Assembly (NCBI GenBank): GCA_964246975.1 | Contig: CAXTSL010000057.1 | Location: 1-20,011 of the forward strand | Origin: Glacieibacterium sp964246975 | GTDB taxonomy: Bacteria; Pseudomonadota; Alphaproteobacteria; Sphingomonadales; Sphingomonadaceae | Direction: 5' to 3' | DNA length: 20,011 nt | Part shown: positions 15,403 through 20,011 of the stretch, piece by piece | Layout: every line of letters starts with the position of its first letter | How positions within the stretch are numbered: position 1 is the stretch's first letter | Made by a program: the position numbers and the translations under genes | Notes under the pieces: generated by a model | What the model was told of the DNA's origin: nothing | Seen by the model: the letters and a program-made list of their open reading frames with translations, nothing else | Database searches by the model: none

Positions 15403-15403
15403 T

Positions 15404-16987
<1,584 letters not shown>

Positions 16988-16994
16988 GGGCGGG

Positions 16995-17023
16995 GGTATA
17001 GGGGGGAGCGGCGGCGCGCTCAA
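16995..17023 (-). promoter_or_regulatory. Candidate promoter of the carboxylase gene, predicted leaderless transcript
   Basis: On the minus strand, TTGAGC (17023-17018), a 17-base spacer and TATACC (17000-16995) form a well-spaced sigma70 promoter. Only seven bases separate the -10 from the ATG at 16987, so transcription should begin at or within about two bases of the start codon. This agrees with the lack of a ribosome-binding site. Confidence 0.55.
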
Positions 17024-17036
17024 CCGCCGCGGCGCG

Positions 17037-17792
17037 TCAGAAGGATTTGCGCCGGTCGCCGGGGGTGTTGGCCATCCCGACGAGTTTCTGGAAGACGACC
17101 TGCGCCCTTGCGGTCGATGCCTTCGCCTCGGCGATATCGGCGAGCCAGGTATCGATCGACTTCTTGTAGGCGAGCGCGTTCGGATCGGTCTTGAGCGGGT
17201 CGAAGACGAGGATCGCTCCCGAAATCTTGTTGTACATCACCTGGAAATCGCCCCACGGCAGGACCGCGAAGACGTCCTTGATCTTGTTGATGTCGGTCAG
17301 CGTCTTCTCGATGGTCAGCGGGACGCGGTTGCCGGGAACGATCTTGACCTTGGCCCAATTGTCGCGTTCGGCCGGGACTTTCTTCGGCATCTCGTCGAAG
17401 TCGGCGAAATTGAGATATTCCTGCAGAAAGGCCGGGACGACGACCTCGTTGCCGTCGTCGTAAGTGGTGATGCTGAAAACGAAATCGGCGTGAACGCCGC
17501 CGAGGAACGGAGCGGGCACGTTGACGCCGCGGAAACCGAGCGCCTCGAGCGTATCGACCTCTTCCTTGAACGACGTCCTTTCAAGCGCGCGACCGCTCCA
17601 GCCGAAGGCCATGACCCACGGGTGGCCGTCGATGCGGCAGACCAGCTTGTTGGTACCCTGTCCAAGCGCGGTGAAGGTCAGCGGGTCGACACCCTGGCCG
17701 TCCATCGCGATGCTCCAGCTTTTGGGAACCGCGACGCGGGTGATTGTATAGGTCTGGTTCTGCAACCGCGCCTTGAGGTCAGCCCAGCTCAT
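17037..17792 (-). CDS. Uncharacterised protein with possible divergent kinase-fold features
   Basis: I do not recognise this 251-residue protein by family. It has no signal peptide or membrane segment and is probably cytoplasmic. Several segments fall in the order of a kinase fold: a glycine-loop-like ALGQGTNKLV (42-51), a strand HPWVMAFGW (57-65), an acidic helix FKEEVDTLEAL (75-85), a hinge-like VVPAFLQEYL (118-127), and LPWGDFQVMY followed by GAILVFDP (178-199). The last resembles the catalytic HGDxxxxN to DFG stretch of aminoglycoside-type kinases. The usual strand-3 lysine is not evident, so it could be a pseudokinase, or the likeness could be chance. The start has GGAG about eight bases upstream. 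It lies 49 bases upstream of the carboxylase gene, which has its own promoter, and is divergent from rpmE. That it is a real gene is likely from its start signal and protein-like composition. Confidence 0.72.
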   Translation of the reverse strand: MSWADLKARLQNQTYTITRVAVPKSWSIAMDGQGVDPLTFTALGQGTNKLVCRIDGHPWVMAFGWSGRALERTSFKEEVDTLEALGFRGVNVPAPFLGGVHADFVFSITTYDDGNEVVVPAFLQEYLNFADFDEMPKKVPAERDNWAKVKIVPGNRVPLTIEKTLTDINKIKDVFAVLPWGDFQVMYNKISGAILVFDPLKTDPNALAYKKSIDTWLADIAEAKASTARAQVVFQKLVGMANTPGDRRKSF

Positions 17793-17938
17793 CGGTGCAC
17801 TCCGGAAATGGCAGGCCCGGACGATCCGGACGATACGGACGCAGACGCAAGCAGGACTCAGCCCGCAGACTATTGCATGCCGGGGGTCGCCGGACGGTTA
17901 ACCGCAGCGCTCCGATCTGCAGCGCCGAACGCCCTAGC

Positions 17939-17967
17939 TTGCCCCCGCCTCACGCCCCGTGTATGCG
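17939..17967 (+). promoter_or_regulatory. Candidate rpmE promoter
   Basis: TTGCCC (17939-17944), a 17-base spacer and TATGCG (17962-17967) form a sigma70-like promoter with the same -35 box as the tRNA-Leu promoter. Predicted start is near 17974, giving a leader of about 47 bases. The rest of the 228-base gap (17793-17938) shows nothing I can name. Confidence 0.4.
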
Positions 17968-17983
17968 CGCACGCTCTTTACCG

Positions 17984-18001
17984 GGCTGGTCGGAACCAGC
18001 C
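17984..18001 (+). promoter_or_regulatory. Leader hairpin upstream of rpmE, possible autoregulatory site
   Basis: A perfect 7-bp stem GGCTGGT/ACCAGCC closes a CGGA tetraloop, eight bases before the ribosome-binding site (AGGAT, 18009-18013). It would be in the rpmE leader if the candidate promoter is right. Translational autocontrol of rpmE by bL31 has been reported in E. coli, so a protein-binding role is possible but untested. Confidence 0.4.
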
Positions 18002-18020
18002 GCTCTCTCAGGATACAATC

Positions 18021-18254
18021 ATGAAGTCCGGCATTCACCCCGACTACCACGCCATCACGATCAAGATGACCGATGGCACGACGTATCAGACGCGCTCGAC
18101 GTGGGGCAAGGAGGGCGATACGATGACCCTCGATATCGACCCCACCGTCCACCCGGCATGGACCGGCGGCAAGGGCACGATGCTCGACGCGGGTGGCCAG
18201 GTGGCGCGCTTCAACAAGCGCTTCGGGGCGCTCGGCAGCCTCGGCAAGAAATAG
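18021..18254 (+). CDS. rpmE: 50S ribosomal protein bL31, zinc-independent (C-minus) type
   Basis: The 77-residue protein is bL31 of the large ribosomal subunit, which helps bridge the two subunits at the central protuberance. Recognition rests on MKSGIHPDYHAITIKMTDG at the N-terminus, RSTWGKEGDTMTLDID and HPAWTGG in the middle, and RFNKRFG near the C-terminus. It has no cysteine, so it lacks the CxxC zinc site of the C-plus form; this layout is usual in alphaproteobacteria. ATG 18021 has AGGAT at 18009-18013. Longer frames that include this sequence start far upstream and are not real. The gene converges with the papain-like peptidase gene, with four bases between stop codons, and is divergent from the uncharacterised gene at 17037-17792. 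It appears monocistronic. Confidence 0.95.
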   Translation: MKSGIHPDYHAITIKMTDGTTYQTRSTWGKEGDTMTLDIDPTVHPAWTGGKGTMLDAGGQVARFNKRFGALGSLGKK

Positions 18255-18258
18255 CGGC

Positions 18259-18993
18259 CTATGCCGGGATGCGGGTGAAGACGCGGTACGTCGCTGTCGG
18301 CACCAGCCGCATCCAGCGCGCAAAACCGATCGAATAGCGCTCGCCGACGTTGACCGGCATGGGGTCGTTGAGGCGCATCGTCGTGCCGCGCCCGCTCGGG
18401 TCGCTGTCGCCGCGCATGCCCTTGACGACGATCATGTGGCCGGGGCTGGCGCGGCCTTCGGCGTAGTCGCGGCTGTTCCACAGCATGTCGAGCATGATCG
18501 GCCCGAGGGTCAACTCGGCGCGCATCATCGCCACCGTCCAGCTCATCGGCGCGCTGCAGCGCAGCCCGTGGATGCGGCCATAGGCGTTGCCCGCGTTGAC
18601 CGCCTGATCGCTGCCCGAGGCGTTGCGGAGCCCGCCGTCGGCCCCGATCATCGCTGCGGGCGTCGCCGCGAGCACGTTGGCGACCGTGCTGCCGATCATC
18701 ATCGCAGTGCTCGCCGCCCAGCAGGTCGTCGGCGTCGGCTGCGAAATCAGCGGCATGTTGTGGAAGATCGGCAGCGCGGTCTCCAGCCCGTACAGGCAGG
18801 CCAGCGTCGCCGGCCCCGCCGTGCCGTCGTCGACGAGCCAGTTATCCTGTTGAAAGGCGATCAGCGCGCGCCGGGTCCGGTCGTCGAAATAGCCGTCGGT
18901 GACGAGGCGCGGCGAAGGCCTGAGCGCACGGTTCAGAGCGACCTGCAGCGCCCGCACTTCGTCGCCCGAATCGTCGTGTCGCAACGTCCGCAT
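18259..18993 (-). CDS. Papain-like cysteine peptidase with N-terminal peptidoglycan-binding domain
   Basis: The 244-residue protein joins two parts. Residues about 5-68 are a PG_binding_1-type domain (DSGDEVRALQVALNRAL, DGYFDDRTRRALIAFQQ, then VDDGTAGPATL). Residues about 80-244 look like a papain-like or C39-like peptidase: catalytic-type Cys91 in QPTPTTCWAASTAMMIG, His186 in SPGHMIVVKGMRG, and Asn209/Asp210 in RLNDPMP as the third member. No signal peptide or membrane segment is present although the first domain suggests a cell-wall target. It may act after lysis, be exported by a specialised secretion route, or use the domain for another ligand. The start has a strong ribosome-binding site (GGAGG at 19003-18999). 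It is downstream of the acyl-CoA synthetase gene by 81 bases. The fold call is good; substrate and role are unknown. Confidence 0.82.
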   Translation of the reverse strand: MRTLRHDDSGDEVRALQVALNRALRPSPRLVTDGYFDDRTRRALIAFQQDNWLVDDGTAGPATLACLYGLETALPIFHNMPLISQPTPTTCWAASTAMMIGSTVANVLAATPAAMIGADGGLRNASGSDQAVNAGNAYGRIHGLRCSAPMSWTVAMMRAELTLGPIMLDMLWNSRDYAEGRASPGHMIVVKGMRGDSDPSGRGTTMRLNDPMPVNVGERYSIGFARWMRLVPTATYRVFTRIPA

Positions 18994-19074
18994 CTTCGCC
19001 TCCGAAAGACCGATGCGACCCTTTGGCGGTCGTATAGTCGAAATCGGCGCGCCGGACTACCGGAAGCGAAACGA

Positions 19075-20011
19075 TCAGCCGCCGATCATCGCCTTAGCCG
19101 CCGCATAGTCCGCCTTACCGTTGGGCGCGCGCGGCACCTGCGCGACGACGACGATGCGCTTGGGGGCCTTGTAGGCCGCGAGGACAGCGCGGACGTGGGC
19201 GGCGAGCGCGTGCGGGTCGGGGCTGCTGCCTTCGACCACCGCCGTCACGGACTGGCCCCACTGTTCGTCGGCGACACCGAAGACCAGCGCATCGTCGACG
19301 CTCGGGTGGGTCTTCAACGCCTCCTCGACCTCCTCGGGGAAGACCTTCTCGCCGCCGGTGTTGATGCACTGGCTGCCGCGCCCGAGCAGCACCAGCGACC
19401 CGTCGGCATCGACCGTCGCCCAGTCGCCGGGAAGCGAAAAGCGCACGCCCTCCACCTCGACGAAGGTCGCCGCCGACTTCTCCGCATCCTTGTAATAGCC
19501 GCGCGGCAGCAGGCCCGCGCGCGCGACGCGGCCCCGCACGCCCGATCCCGGCACGACGGGGCGCAGGTCCTCGTCGAGCACGACGGTGTTGGCGTCACCG
19601 ATGAAGCGCGTCGGCGCGCCCGCGTTGCCGCTCGTCTGGACCGACGCGCCGACCCCCAGCCCCTCCGACGAGGCCAGCGCGTCGATCAGCATCAGCGCGG
19701 GATTATGCGCGAGCAGCCCCGCCTTGACCTCGGGCGACCACATCGTGCCGCTCGAGATGATCGTCTTGAGCGAGGCGATGCTGCCCGGTGCCCCGTCGTC
19801 GAGCGCGCGCAGCAACGGCCGCGCGAAGGCATCGCCGACGATCACCGCATAGTCGCAAGCCTGCGCCTCGCACGCTATCAGCGCGGCGGGCGCGTGGAAG
19901 CCGTTACCGGGCAGCGTCACCGCCGTGCCGCCCTGCGCCAGCGTGTGCACCGCGACAAGAAACCCCGAGCCGTGCATCCGCGGCGGCAGGATCAGGCTGC
20001 GACGGCCCGGC
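19075..20011 (-). CDS. Acyl-CoA synthetase (AMP-forming, ANL superfamily), C-terminal part only
   Basis: The gene runs off the right edge. 311 residues are visible and the frame is open to the last base, so the ATG at 19977 is internal. ANL enzymes activate a carboxylic acid as an acyl-adenylate and then a CoA thioester. Visible motifs are LPPRMHGSG at the cut end, ASSEGLG (the adenylate-contact region), GDWATVDADGSLVLLGR with the conserved Asp and the hinge region, GGEKVFPEEVEEAL after the hinge, and the C-terminal PNGKADY with the catalytic-type lysine. The order and sequence resemble fatty or aromatic acyl-CoA synthetases; the substrate cannot be told. The N-terminal P-loop lies outside the window. 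The peptidase gene follows 81 bases downstream on the same strand. That gap shows the peptidase ribosome-binding site and no clear promoter or terminator. Confidence 0.92.
   Translation of the reverse strand, partial: PGRRSLILPPRMHGSGFLVAVHTLAQGGTAVTLPGNGFHAPAALIACEAQACDYAVIVGDAFARPLLRALDDGAPGSIASLKTIISSGTMWSPEVKAGLLAHNPALMLIDALASSEGLGVGASVQTSGNAGAPTRFIGDANTVVLDEDLRPVVPGSGVRGRVARAGLLPRGYYKDAEKSAATFVEVEGVRFSLPGDWATVDADGSLVLLGRGSQCINTGGEKVFPEEVEEALKTHPSVDDALVFGVADEQWGQSVTAVVEGSSPDPHALAAHVRAVLAAYKAPKRIVVVAQVPRAPNGKADYAAAKAMIGG

Overview
The window is GC-rich chromosomal DNA from an alphaproteobacterium, most likely a member of the Sphingomonadales. The clues are a PEP-CTERM tail of the PEPxxWALMIxGFG type, the tig-clpP-clpX block, a zinc-ligand-free (C-minus) bL31, and core proteins that all read as alphaproteobacterial. 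The genus cannot be fixed from sequence alone. Almost all of the window is coding, the largest gap without a gene is 228 bases, and there is no sign of a prophage, integron, transposase or CRISPR array.

Layout from left to right. A 5'-truncated LOG-family protein (2-577, +) is followed by a ZnuD-like TonB-dependent receptor (673-2763, +) with a promoter and a possible Zur operator. The receptor converges on glnD (2830-5595, -), the PII-modifying nitrogen sensor. Divergent from glnD come tRNA-Leu(UAG), tig, clpP and clpX (5694-9594, +), a protein folding and degradation block in which tig probably depends on the tRNA promoter. A BrnT-type toxin with an XRE-type partner follows (9707-10235, +). 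The minus strand then carries a secreted CHRD/PEP-CTERM protein, an MscS-family channel and a YgfZ-like protein (10270-12970). Divergent from ygfZ are a dihydroorotase and surE (13078-15402, +). The minus strand resumes with a methylcrotonyl-CoA carboxylase-like beta subunit (15404-16987) and an unrecognised protein with possible kinase-fold features (17037-17792). Next are rpmE on the plus strand (18021-18254), a papain-like cysteine peptidase with a peptidoglycan-binding domain (18259-18993, -), and the C-terminal part of an acyl-CoA synthetase running off the right edge (19075-20011, -).

Three nested palindromic repeats of one family sit in the tig-clpP, ygfZ-pyrC and pyrC-surE gaps. They are REP/BIME-like and extend open reading frames upstream of real starts, so the starts of pyrC and surE need care. 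Candidate sigma70-type promoters share a TTGCC/TTGAC-like -35 box. The one before the carboxylase gene is so close to the ATG that the message would be leaderless.

Most of the window is ordinary housekeeping DNA and I found no clear new multi-gene system. The parts least explained by known biology are the kinase-fold-like protein (17037-17792), the papain-like/PG-binding protein next to it across rpmE, a dihydroorotase lacking the first His of its HxH metal motif, the BrnT-XRE module with its operator-like palindrome, the repeat family, and a hairpin just upstream of rpmE.
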